This document shows, piece after piece, positions 1 through 7,715 of a stretch of 64,000 nt of DNA (the stretch's first letter is position 1; each line of letters starts with the position of its first letter). Under the pieces are notes generated by a model. That model saw only the letters and a program-made list of their open reading frames with translations. It made no database searches and was not told the origin of the DNA. The DNA comes from Blastocatellia bacterium (GTDB taxonomy: Bacteria; Acidobacteriota; Blastocatellia; Chloracidobacteriales; JADJPF01). Position numbers and translations under genes: made by a program. The DNA is taken from assembly GCA_016713405.1 (NCBI GenBank), contig JADJPF010000027.1:310001-374000 (forward strand), in the 5' to 3' direction.

Positions 1-2
1 CA

Positions 3-149
3 GAAGTTTTAGCTAAAACGCCAATGAAACGTATAGGAGAACCTAGGGAGGTTGCTACTACAGTGGCATTTCTAGCTATGTCAGCCTCATCTTATATTAC
101 TGGGCAATGTATTAGTGTTGACGGTGGCTTTTTGGTTGATGGGTTTTAA
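3..149 (+). CDS. short-chain dehydrogenase/reductase, C-terminal fragment (cut by window edge)
   Basis: Only the last 48 codons are in the window; the frame is open from base 3 to TAA at 147-149. The peptide holds the C-terminal SDR signature: a RIGEPREVA segment, then the SSYITGQ segment and a closing VDGGF. In the family this part forms the last helix-turn and beta strand of the Rossmann fold and helps shape the substrate pocket and tetramer interface. The catalytic Tyr-x-x-x-Lys and the NAD(P)-binding glycines lie upstream, outside the window, so neither cofactor nor substrate can be judged. The next gene starts 9 bp downstream on the same strand, so the two may be co-transcribed. Confidence 0.85.
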   Translation, partial: EVLAKTPMKRIGEPREVATTVAFLAMSASSYITGQCISVDGGFLVDGF

Positions 150-158
150 CTTCTTTTT

Positions 159-1313
159 ATGAAAAGCGAAAAAGTTAAATTTTTAGTAGGTATTATCTTA
201 GGCGCGATAGTTATTTTAATTGCTTTTAATTATCAGTCTATTTATCAATACTTTTTTACTAAAGAAATAACAAAAATACCTGAAAAAATTCCTACTCCAA
301 TAATAGAATATAAAGAAACTAAAGTAACATTCTTAGCTGTTGGCGATATGATGATGTCACGTGGAGTTAATAGCGTAATTGCTAGAACTAATGACACACT
401 ACGCCCATTTAGTGGGCTTGCAGAATTACTAGATAGCACAGATTTTAATTTTGGGAATTTAGAATCTCCTATTTCTGGCAGTGATAAACCAGGCCCTCCA
501 CATAGTCTTGTTTTTAATACCCCTATTAGAAATGTTGAAGGATTAAAAAGATATAAATTTAAGGTACTGAATTTAGCTAATAACCATGCTTTAGATCAAA
601 GAGCCGCAGGACTTGAGAATACTAGAAAAGTTTTGGCAGAAAATGAAATTACTTATTTAGGTGTAGGAGCAGATTTAAGCGAGGCTTGGAAGCCTAAAAT
701 TATTACTGTTAATGGCTTAAGATTAGGTTTTCTAGGGGCTTCCTACGCTTCTGTAAATGATGGTGGTGTAGCAAGAAACAACCTAGTAGCACGTATTGAA
801 GATACAGAATACTTAAAAAACAGCTTGGAAAGCTTAAAAAAAGATGCTGATTTTATTGTAGTTACTATGCATGCTGGAGTAGAGTATGTACGCCAACCAC
901 ATCAACCACAGATAGATTTTGCACATGCAGCAATTGATTATGGAGCAGATTTAGTTATAGGCGCACATCCTCATTGGATACAAATTATTGAAAAATATAA
1001 AGATAAATATATTTTTTATTCTTTGGGCAATTTTATTTTTGACCAAGAATGGAGCCAAGACACCAAAGAAGGTCTTGTCTTAAAGGTTTCTTTAGAAGGT
1101 CAAATAGCTATTAATCCACCACTTAACACATCAAATTTTAGGGAAAAAGCTAAACTAAAAGAAATAGAATTAATTCCAGTAATTATTGAAAATTACAGCA
1201 CCCCACGCCTGGCTAAAGAAGAGGAAAAAACTAAAATCTTAGCTAAAATTAGCCTAACAGACACAATTTTAACAACAGACACACAATTGCAAGAGATTGT
1301 AAACAAAAAATAA
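159..1313 (+). CDS. CapA-family (PGA_cap) metallophosphoesterase-like protein, membrane-anchored
   Basis: The 384-residue protein begins with a short basic stretch and one membrane segment (about residues 8-25), so the rest probably lies outside the cytoplasmic membrane. The body carries the calcineurin-like motifs of the CapA/PgsA family: VGDMMMSRGV at 61-70, NLE near 100, NNH near 141, a His near 238 and GAHPH near 268-272, followed by SLGNFIFDQ. Family members are linked to poly-gamma-glutamate capsule synthesis, but many homologues outside Bacillus have no proven role and no pgsB or pgsC gene is nearby. The start ATG has no clear ribosome-binding site and lies 9 bp after the SDR stop. Family assignment is firm; the capsule role is uncertain. 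Confidence 0.85.
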   Translation: MKSEKVKFLVGIILGAIVILIAFNYQSIYQYFFTKEITKIPEKIPTPIIEYKETKVTFLAVGDMMMSRGVNSVIARTNDTLRPFSGLAELLDSTDFNFGNLESPISGSDKPGPPHSLVFNTPIRNVEGLKRYKFKVLNLANNHALDQRAAGLENTRKVLAENEITYLGVGADLSEAWKPKIITVNGLRLGFLGASYASVNDGGVARNNLVARIEDTEYLKNSLESLKKDADFIVVTMHAGVEYVRQPHQPQIDFAHAAIDYGADLVIGAHPHWIQIIEKYKDKYIFYSLGNFIFDQEWSQDTKEGLVLKVSLEGQIAINPPLNTSNFREKAKLKEIELIPVIIENYSTPRLAKEEEKTKILAKISLTDTILTTDTQLQEIVNKK

Positions 1314-1349
1314 TGTATTAAAAATATTACTTATCAAGGAGATTTGACA

Positions 1350-1583
1350 ATGGCTAAAAGCTGCGCAATAACTAGATCTGAATTTCGTGAACACGCCAAA
1401 GCAGTTAAAGTAGAAATTAATGGTGTTCCTATGTTAGCAGAAGTAAAGGAGTTTTCTACAGGCTCTTTTGGTTGGTATTTAAGCGGAAAATCAGTAATAG
1501 ATATAAATGGTAAACAAGTAAGTGTTCAAATAGGGATGAATTTAACTATCGTAGGTAGTAAAGATGTTCCTAAAGATGAGTAA
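1350..1583 (+). CDS. small conserved-looking hypothetical protein, 77 residues
   Basis: I do not recognise this protein. The ATG at 1350 is preferred over an in-frame TTG at 1344 because AAGGAG at 1336-1341 sits 8 nt before it. The sequence is compact, soluble and rich in alternating hydrophobic residues (VKVEINGVPML, WYLSGKSVIDING, VSVQIGMNLTIVG), suggesting a small beta-barrel or beta-sandwich. It has no signal peptide or membrane segment. A strong intrinsic terminator follows at 1676-1716, so it is probably the last gene of its transcript, and the ATPase downstream is a separate unit. Confidence 0.75.
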   Translation: MAKSCAITRSEFREHAKAVKVEINGVPMLAEVKEFSTGSFGWYLSGKSVIDINGKQVSVQIGMNLTIVGSKDVPKDE

Positions 1584-1992
1584 TTATTAAAATTTAATTA
1601 TCCATAAATTTTGCTAATATTTCATTATTAACCTGCTTATTTTTCTTTAATCAAGAATAATCTTATTCAAAAGCTTTGGTTAGGTTGTTTATTACAACTT
1701 AACCAATTTTTCTTTTAATCCTCAATAATTTACATTTCGCTTAAATTTTAAGAGAAATAAAAAATTCCTCTTGAAGATTCGCTTATATTTTTAGTAAAAT
1801 ATATTTGAAATTAAAAAGTAATAAAAATTTTTTGATGCTAGAAAATTCAATTTTTATTTACTAAAAGCTTATTACTTGTGAAATAAGTAATTATGGTTAT
1901 TTTAATAGCTATTATAATTATAGCTTTATATTCAAAAAATAAAATAAGCAAAATTAATTGTATAAAAATCTAACAATATAGGAGACAAAATA
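1584..1992. other. AT-rich intergenic region, 409 bp
   Basis: No credible open frame is seen on either strand. The first third holds the terminator listed separately. The remainder is very AT-rich. A TATAAT at 1913-1918 sits inside an imperfect palindrome with AGCTAT/ATAGCT arms and could be the -10 element for the ATPase gene at 1993; the only -35-like hexamer at the right distance is the weak TTATGG at 1891-1896. Confidence 0.5.
1676..1716 (+). terminator. intrinsic terminator
   Basis: A 13-bp stem (1676-1688 paired with 1694-1706, one G-T wobble) closes a 5-nt loop and is followed at once by TTTTTCTTTT. It lies 93 bp after the 77-residue gene. Confidence 0.85.
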
Positions 1993-3066
1993 ATGGCAAC
2001 AACACAAAAACCCAAAATTAATCCTTTAAGCCGCCGTCCTCGTCAACAAAGACTTGTTATGGCAATTAGAGGAGGTGCAGGAGTAGGGAAAAGTCATTTT
2101 GTTCGTAGTATGTCAGAAGCACAAATGGGGCGTTTATGTATTTTTGATGTTGAACGTAAAACCCGCTTACTTAAAGGAGTTGGGACTTTATTTGATGGTA
2201 TTGAAATAGAACATTCTGATGAACTTCCAGAATTTATTGACTGGGCAATCTTTGGCGAAGGACTAGAACAAAATTATGGATGTTTTGCGCTAGATTCCTG
2301 GGCATCTTACTTTAGTGCTAAACATAGCGAAATGATTGCTGCTGTCAGGGAAAGAACCAATGACCCATTAGCACAACCTAGTGCAGAGGAATTAGCCGCA
2401 GATCAAATGATTCTCCAAGGTGTTTTAAGAAAGTTATGTATTGAAAGCGGTAAATCAGTAGTTATTATTGACCAAATTCCAGCTAAAGGTAAGGAAGCAA
2501 AGGAAGATAATGAAGTTGGTCGAGTTCTACCTATGACTGCTAGCGGTTTAGAATATTTTGTTGACATTATGGTAGAAGTTTCTTTACAAGAACGTGACGG
2601 AGAAATAGTTAGAGTTTTTCAAGTAATAAAAAGTAATTCTTCTGCCTTTGAAGTTGGTTTTGAAATGGTTGGAAATGTTACTTTTAAGGACTTTTTAGAC
2701 CATATGAAAAAAGAAACTACAGAACTACCTATGGACGTGCCAAAACCAATTACAGTGCCAATTACTTTAGAAGAAAAAACACCAGCTTTATCAGTTGTAT
2801 CATCAACAATTACTATAAAAGACTTAATTGAAAAGGCTGTAAAAAATGGTTTTAAGCAAGCTGATATTATAACTGCTGCTAGGGTTTATCATAATCAGCC
2901 TAATATTTATCACTTAAGTACAGAGCAAATCTTAGACCTAGACCATCGTATGACAGCAAGGATTGAAAAACTTAAATCCCAACAAGATATTTCTGTTGTA
3001 GAAAAAGAATTACCTGTACCAATCCCAACAGAAAAAATTGCTGCTCGTAGCCTTAAAAGAGCTTAA
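1993..3066 (+). CDS. P-loop ATPase of the phage-like AAA (AAA_24/Sak4-like) type
   Basis: A 357-residue soluble protein with RBS GGAG at 1981-1984 before the ATG. A Walker A motif GGAGVGKS lies at 27-34, followed by IFDVERKTR (about 50-58), a FALDSW strand near 98-103 and a hydrophobic VVIID strand ending in Asp near 160, which together outline a RecA-like core. The layout recalls phage AAA_24 and Sak4 recombination ATPases, in which the second conserved strand reads D-x-E. The last third is a low-complexity linker, then a helical segment (about 270-330). No phage structural, integrase or replication gene is adjacent, so phage origin is unproven. The nucleotide-binding core is clear; the biological job is not. 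Confidence 0.7.
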   Translation: MATTQKPKINPLSRRPRQQRLVMAIRGGAGVGKSHFVRSMSEAQMGRLCIFDVERKTRLLKGVGTLFDGIEIEHSDELPEFIDWAIFGEGLEQNYGCFALDSWASYFSAKHSEMIAAVRERTNDPLAQPSAEELAADQMILQGVLRKLCIESGKSVVIIDQIPAKGKEAKEDNEVGRVLPMTASGLEYFVDIMVEVSLQERDGEIVRVFQVIKSNSSAFEVGFEMVGNVTFKDFLDHMKKETTELPMDVPKPITVPITLEEKTPALSVVSSTITIKDLIEKAVKNGFKQADIITAARVYHNQPNIYHLSTEQILDLDHRMTARIEKLKSQQDISVVEKELPVPIPTEKIAARSLKRA

Positions 3067-3087
3067 GTAAAAGATAGGAAATTTTGC

Positions 3088-3116
3088 TAAGGGTGACATA
3101 AAAAATGTTGCCCTTA
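3088..3116. terminator. hairpin between convergent genes
   Basis: An 11-bp stem with two G-T wobbles (3088-3098 with 3106-3116) encloses an A-rich 7-nt loop. It sits exactly between the converging ATPase and acyltransferase genes, its right arm covering the acyltransferase stop codon. The T tract is poor on both strands, so termination efficiency is uncertain. Confidence 0.45.
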
Positions 3117-3863
3117 TTGTAATCCAATCAATTGCCTAAATTTTTCATACATTATATTTAAGGAAAGCTTGCCTTTAAGAATAGCCTTATAATGTTGAGT
3201 TTTTTGGTTGATGATGTCAGCTTTTAATGCTTCTAATTGGTTGGTTAACTCTGTTTGTAACTCTAAATTAAGGGTTTTGGCTTGATCTAAATTTAATATT
3301 TGTGTTGGTTGATTAAAAGATATAAATACTTCTGGCAGTTGTTCATTAAGAAATTCATAGCGAAAAGTAACTGCAACTAACTGCACTTGAGGAACATGTT
3401 TTATTAACCAAACTAAACCGCGTAAAAATTTAATAGGTCTAATATCATTAGGTAGTAGTTCGCCTTGAGGAAAAATCCATACTGCACAAGTTTTCTTGTT
3501 TGAATTATTTAACAAATTAGCTGCATACTCTAGTGAACGATAAGCACTAATGGGGGACTGACGATCTATAGAAAAAGCTCCTATCCAGCGAAAAAAGCTA
3601 TATTTGCGTAGTTGTTTTGCCATCATCATTAAATAACCATCAAATTTAAGCAAGTCCCGAGTAAGATAAAAAGCAATAAGTCCATCCCACCAATTACTAT
3701 GATTAGCATAAAAAATTACTGGATATTGTGGATTAATATTTCTTAAGTTTTCAAATCCTACTGTCCAAATTTGATGAAAATGGCGTTTAAGCATACCTCG
3801 ATTAACTAGGGCAAAAACCCTTTCTACATTAACATCTTTGCGAGCGGTAATTATTGGTTCCAT
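3114..3863 (-). CDS. PlsC-like 1-acyl-glycerol-phosphate acyltransferase family protein
   Basis: The 249-residue protein carries the two key blocks of the LPLAT/PlsC family: NHSNWWD at 54-60, matching the catalytic H-x4-D motif, and FPQGE at 131-135, matching the glycerol-phosphate-binding block. It lacks an N-terminal signal. Its start overlaps the end of the upstream oxidoreductase gene by 13 nt, so the two are almost certainly translated together. Acyltransferases of this type beside carotenoid oxidoreductases can acylate carotenoid glycosides, but general phospholipid synthesis is equally possible from sequence alone. Family confident; substrate inferred only from context. Confidence 0.8.
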   Translation of the reverse strand: MEPIITARKDVNVERVFALVNRGMLKRHFHQIWTVGFENLRNINPQYPVIFYANHSNWWDGLIAFYLTRDLLKFDGYLMMMAKQLRKYSFFRWIGAFSIDRQSPISAYRSLEYAANLLNNSNKKTCAVWIFPQGELLPNDIRPIKFLRGLVWLIKHVPQVQLVAVTFRYEFLNEQLPEVFISFNQPTQILNLDQAKTLNLELQTELTNQLEALKADIINQKTQHYKAILKGKLSLNIMYEKFRQLIGLQ

Positions 3864-5332
3864 TTAATCTTAAATTCTTTAGCAATAAGCATTGCACAAG
3901 AAACACCTGAAGCCGCTACAGCACTAACACCTTGGCCAGGAAAACAACTATCTCCAGCACAATAAAGATTTTTTAATGGGGTAAGGTTTTTAGGCTTAAA
4001 AAGCAAATCTTTTCCATTAGTAAAAAGCGGGCCATAGCTGCCTTCTTTACGTGCAAGATATCGTTCATTAGTCAGGGGACTAGCAGCAATATAAAAGTGT
4101 GGAGGTGATTTTAATGGGAGTCTTTCTAGTAATTTTGCAGCCGCTTTTTCTTTCCATTCTTTATAATCTTTATCTCTTTTACCATTAATAAAGCTATGCA
4201 CAGTAAAGGCATGTACATTATGACAATCACTAGGTGCAATACTACTATCTAAAATAGAAGGTATAGAAAGATAAACCGTGCCTCCATCTTTTTCCATTTC
4301 TTCCCAATCTTCTAAAATAATATGATGTGTTGAATAATCTGAAGGAATAGCTGATGTAGGTACACCACAAAATAAACTAAAAAAGCTACGCGAGGCAGGA
4401 AATTTTTTATAAGGTTTAAGTAAGTTCTTAGCTACGTTTTCATCTGTAAGCATTTCTGCTGTATTCCATGCAGTTGCATTAGAAACAATTACACGTGCTT
4501 TAATTTGCTCTCCATTCTTAAATTCTAGTCCAACAGCTTTAGAATTTTCACAAATTATTTTTGTAACTTTTTGGCGGCAATAGACTTTACCACCAAATTT
4601 TTCTATTCCTCTAACCAGAGCATAAGGAATTTGATTTACTCCACCAACTGGGTAGCGAACCCCTCCAACATGTCTATCTGCAATAACTATTGAAGCATTA
4701 ATTAAAGGTGTTTCTTTTGCTCCAACCAAAGCCCAGCTATAACATTCTAGGTCGATAAAGCGTAGCAACAATGGATCTTGAAAAGTTTTGCGGGCTAGTG
4801 TCCCTAAATCCTTAAAGGAATTAACCGCCAATTTAATAGCACTAAATGGACGCTGAAAAGTAAATCGCATTCCTGCTGAAGGATCTTCTAAGGAAATATA
4901 ATCTAGGCTATCCATCATCGCAAAAATATTTGCTAATTTATCATAGAATTTACGAATAGCATCTTTTTCCTTTGGAAATAGGGTTGTAAGCTCTGTTAAA
5001 AAGCGTTCTCGGTCATAATGGGCGCGAACTTGCCAAGCGTTTGGCAAATGATAATGTATTTGAATAGGGTCAAGTATAGATGTTACAGGCTCGTCTATTT
5101 CTGCCAAAATTTTATGTAAAAAATTAGCTTTTCCTGTTTTGCCTAATGTGTAAAGAAGTGAAGCACCAACATCAAAACAATAACCTTTGCGGTTAAAGTG
5201 CGATGCACTACCCCCTGGAACATAATGTTGTTCATATACCGCAACTTTTAAGCCACGCCGAGCAAGTAAGGCTGCTGTAGTTAATCCACCAACTCCACTA
5301 CCAATAATTGCTACATCTACTATTTCATCCAT
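3851..5332 (-). CDS. CrtI/CrtISO-like FAD-dependent carotenoid oxidoreductase (COG1233 type)
   Basis: The 493-residue protein opens with a dinucleotide-binding fold, AIIGSGVGGLTTAALLA near residues 8-24, followed by an acidic residue (VYEQH) and the PGGSA loop. The C-terminus has the family FAD signature CAGDSCFPGQGVSAVAASG. Length and layout fit phytoene desaturase, carotene isomerase (CrtH/CrtISO) and retinol-saturase relatives. Since a separate plant-type CrtP lies 1 kb away on the other strand, an isomerase or late desaturase role is plausible, because cyanobacterial-type pathways need an isomerase in addition to CrtP. It overlaps the acyltransferase gene by 13 nt. Reaction not certain. 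Confidence 0.8.
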   Translation of the reverse strand: MDEIVDVAIIGSGVGGLTTAALLARRGLKVAVYEQHYVPGGSASHFNRKGYCFDVGASLLYTLGKTGKANFLHKILAEIDEPVTSILDPIQIHYHLPNAWQVRAHYDRERFLTELTTLFPKEKDAIRKFYDKLANIFAMMDSLDYISLEDPSAGMRFTFQRPFSAIKLAVNSFKDLGTLARKTFQDPLLLRFIDLECYSWALVGAKETPLINASIVIADRHVGGVRYPVGGVNQIPYALVRGIEKFGGKVYCRQKVTKIICENSKAVGLEFKNGEQIKARVIVSNATAWNTAEMLTDENVAKNLLKPYKKFPASRSFFSLFCGVPTSAIPSDYSTHHIILEDWEEMEKDGGTVYLSIPSILDSSIAPSDCHNVHAFTVHSFINGKRDKDYKEWKEKAAAKLLERLPLKSPPHFYIAASPLTNERYLARKEGSYGPLFTNGKDLLFKPKNLTPLKNLYCAGDSCFPGQGVSAVAASGVSCAMLIAKEFKIKWNQ

Positions 5333-5515
5333 GAAAAATACTAACTTTCTGATAAATTTTATTTTATTAATTGTAAGATTACCGACTAGATAACTATTTG
5401 CAATTAAAAGAGAAATAAAAATTTTTGTGATTTTTAGATTTTTTCTTTCCTGATTTTTTATAAACTTTGGTAATATTTACTAAATTATTTATTCAAAACA
5501 ATAACATTTTAGTTT

Positions 5516-5531
5516 GTCTAAACTTTAGACA
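5516..5531. promoter_or_regulatory. inverted repeat TGTCTAAA-c-TTTAGACA
   Basis: Two perfect 8-bp arms with a 1-bp centre lie about 100 bp upstream of the secreted-protein gene at 5632 and 190 bp upstream of the divergent oxidoreductase. The same octamer recurs three times before crtP (6203-6242), suggesting a shared regulator. This is inference; no regulator gene is adjacent. Confidence 0.4.
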
Positions 5532-5631
5532 CAAGCCATTACTAGTTGTTGCCTAGTTGGTTAACCAACAAAGATTTTAAGCTTTGATTTAGTATTTTAT
5601 TTTCAATGCCTTGAACAAGAAAGGAAATTTT

Positions 5632-6207
5632 ATGAATAAAGTCAATTTTGCTATTAATATGCAAACAATAAAAATTTTTATTGTTTCATCAAGTCGCCCC
5701 ATTATTGCTGGCTTAACAACTTTGGTAATGCTAATTGCTATTCAAGCAGCAGTTTCTGCACAAGGCAATACAGGGATTAATTTTGTTGGAGTAGGTTCTT
5801 ATGCTGTTACAGGTAAATATATTGATATGAAAGTAGATAAAATAGTTAATAAAAGAGCAGCTAAGAGTAAAACTGGCAGTTTACGAGTCAGCGTTTGGGC
5901 AACAAAAGAAGCTTATAATGGTGGAACTATAAATGGTTATGTATTAGGGCGTTATAGTATGGAACCCCTACAAGGTGGTTTTACTAGAAGCAATGTTGCT
6001 GTTAGTGTACAGTATGCACCTCCTCCTAAAGGTACTTATGTAATTGTAATGACTTTGGATGAATTTGACAGTAGTCGTCAATGGGTTACAGCAGACTTTA
6101 TTACTTTAAAAATTACAAGCTTTCTAGCTCTTGCAAAAAATAAATTTATTGATAAAAATGCAGGTTTCTACGACCTGCATTTTTTATTTTATCGGCAAAT
6201 ATTTTAG
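5632..6207 (+). CDS. secreted hypothetical protein; 3' end probably frameshifted
   Basis: The start at ATG 5632 is preferred (AAAGGAAA about 6 nt upstream) over an in-frame TTG at 5611. A hydrophobic stretch (GLTTLVMLIAIQAAVSA) ending in AQG looks like a signal peptide, so export is expected. The mature part is a small beta-rich domain without motifs I recognise. The open frame runs to 6207 but passes straight through a perfect terminator at 6154-6190. Adding one A to the five-A run at 6108-6112 gives a different ending (DFITLKNYKLSSSCKK) with a TAA at 6141-6143, just before that terminator. I therefore think the true end is 6143. Confidence 0.6.
   Translation: MNKVNFAINMQTIKIFIVSSSRPIIAGLTTLVMLIAIQAAVSAQGNTGINFVGVGSYAVTGKYIDMKVDKIVNKRAAKSKTGSLRVSVWATKEAYNGGTINGYVLGRYSMEPLQGGFTRSNVAVSVQYAPPPKGTYVIVMTLDEFDSSRQWVTADFITLKITSFLALAKNKFIDKNAGFYDLHFLFYRQIF
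6154..6190 (+). terminator. intrinsic terminator
   Basis: AATGCAGGT (6157-6165) pairs perfectly with ACCTGCATT (6173-6181) around a 7-nt loop; flanking A5/T5 runs extend the stem and supply the U tract. It ends the transcript of the secreted protein and separates it from the carotenoid operon. Confidence 0.9.
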
Positions 6208-6242
6208 ACAAAATATTAAAAATATTAGACAATATTTAGACA
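6203..6242. promoter_or_regulatory. three phased direct repeats (TTTAGACA) upstream of crtP
   Basis: On the plus strand TTTAGACA occurs at 6203-6210, ATTAGACA at 6224-6231 and TTTAGACA at 6235-6242. Offsets are 21 and 11 bp, that is two and one helical turns, so all face the same side of the DNA. The last copy contains TAGACA (6237-6242), a possible -35 element, with TATGTA at 6260-6265 seventeen bases on. This looks like an operator overlapping the crt promoter. MerR-type CarH/LitR regulators of carotenoid genes also use 11-bp direct repeats, but the link here is only inference. Confidence 0.5.
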
Positions 6243-6297
6243 AATATAAAACATAGCTATATGTATAGTTAAATCAATTTTGTAGTTTTGCCTTTTA

Positions 6298-7701
6298 ATG
6301 GAAACACAAAATTTTATGAGTAAAAATAATTCGGTAATAATTATTGGCGGTGGGCTTGCAGGATTAACAGCAGCAAAAAGGCTTTTAGATTCAGGTTATC
6401 AAGTGCAGCTTTATGAAGGAAGAAAGCTTTTAGGTGGAAAGGTTTCTGCTTGGCAAGACTCGGACGGCGACTGGGTGGAAAGTGGATTACATGTTTTCTT
6501 TGGTGCTTATGAAGAAATTTATGAGTTAATGAAAGAGCTAAATGTTTACAATCAAATTATTTGGAAAGAACATGTTTTAACTTATACTTTGGATGAGGTA
6601 GAACGCTTTGAATTTCGCACTACTTCCTTGCCCAGCCCATTTCATTTACTGCCAGCAGTATTTCAAAACCGATATTTTAATTGGTTAGAAAAACTTTCTT
6701 TAGCTAAAGCTTTACAACCAATGCTTTTTGGGACAGATAATTATTTTCGTAGCCAAGATAGCAAAACTTATAGTCAATGGCATAGGGAGTTTGGCATAAG
6801 TGAAAAGATGTTAAAGAAAATGTTTTTACCTATGTCTTTAGCATTAAAGTTTTTACCTCCAGAAGAACTTTCTGCAAAAATAGTTTTAGATGTTTCTGGT
6901 ACTTTTTTACGTACACCTACAGCATCTAAAATGGGCTTTTTAAGCGGTTCACCAGCAGAAAAATTAACCGGCCCTTTAGCTAAATATATTACTGATAAAG
7001 GTGGAACAATTTACTTAAATAGTCCAGTAGAAAAACTTAATCTAGGGTCAAATAAAATTACAGGTGCAGTACTAAAAAGCGGGGAAGTGTTAAAGGCAGA
7101 TTATTATCTATTAGCTTTACCTATACATAAATTACAAGCAATTTTGCCCAGTAGAGTTAAGGAAGAAAAATTTTTTAGTAATCTCTATGAATTTGAAGGA
7201 GTTCCAGTAATTACTACACAACTTTGGTTTAATCAACAAGTTACAGGTATAGACAATATACTTTTTTCTCCAGATGGAATTATTCCTGTTTATGCTGATC
7301 TTGGCAATACTACTAAAGATTATTCTTGTCAGGGAAAATCTAGAATTGAAGCAGTTGTTGCTCCGGCTCGTCAAATTTGGGATTGGGATGACAAAAAAAT
7401 TGTTGCAGAAGTTTTTGCTAATATTAAAAGCTATTTTCCAAAGTTATCAACAAATGCTAAAGTAATTAAATCAACTGTGGTAAGAATCCCAAGATCAGTT
7501 TATTGGCCTAAGCCAGGTGTTGATAAATTACGCCCCACACAAACTACACCAATAGGGAATTTATTTTTAGCTGGTGGTTATACACAACAGCGTTTCTATG
7601 ACAGTATGGAAGGTGCTGTTAGTAGCGGAAACTTAGCTGCAAAAGCTATTGAGCAAGCTACTAGTAAACAATTAAACTCAAAAGCAGCGGTAAAATCTTA
7701 G
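6298..7701 (+). CDS. crtP: plant/cyanobacterial-type phytoene desaturase
   Basis: The 467-residue flavoprotein has an N-terminal Rossmann motif (IIIGGGLAGLTAAKRLL, about 14-30), then LYEGRKLLGGKVSAW, and the PDS/ZDS hallmark GLHVFFGAYEE at about 63-73. The C-terminal block FLAGGYTQQRFYDSMEGAV matches the conserved FAD and substrate segment of the CrtP family. This family introduces the first double bonds into phytoene using a quinone acceptor, unlike bacterial CrtI. A second in-frame ATG lies at 6316, directly before the Rossmann strand, and neither start has a good RBS. crtB follows after 14 bp and crtE after another 14 bp. A zeta-carotene desaturase (CrtQ) role cannot be excluded. Confidence 0.85.
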   Translation: METQNFMSKNNSVIIIGGGLAGLTAAKRLLDSGYQVQLYEGRKLLGGKVSAWQDSDGDWVESGLHVFFGAYEEIYELMKELNVYNQIIWKEHVLTYTLDEVERFEFRTTSLPSPFHLLPAVFQNRYFNWLEKLSLAKALQPMLFGTDNYFRSQDSKTYSQWHREFGISEKMLKKMFLPMSLALKFLPPEELSAKIVLDVSGTFLRTPTASKMGFLSGSPAEKLTGPLAKYITDKGGTIYLNSPVEKLNLGSNKITGAVLKSGEVLKADYYLLALPIHKLQAILPSRVKEEKFFSNLYEFEGVPVITTQLWFNQQVTGIDNILFSPDGIIPVYADLGNTTKDYSCQGKSRIEAVVAPARQIWDWDDKKIVAEVFANIKSYFPKLSTNAKVIKSTVVRIPRSVYWPKPGVDKLRPTQTTPIGNLFLAGGYTQQRFYDSMEGAVSSGNLAAKAIEQATSKQLNSKAAVKS

Positions 7702-7715
7702 TATGATCCAGGTAA

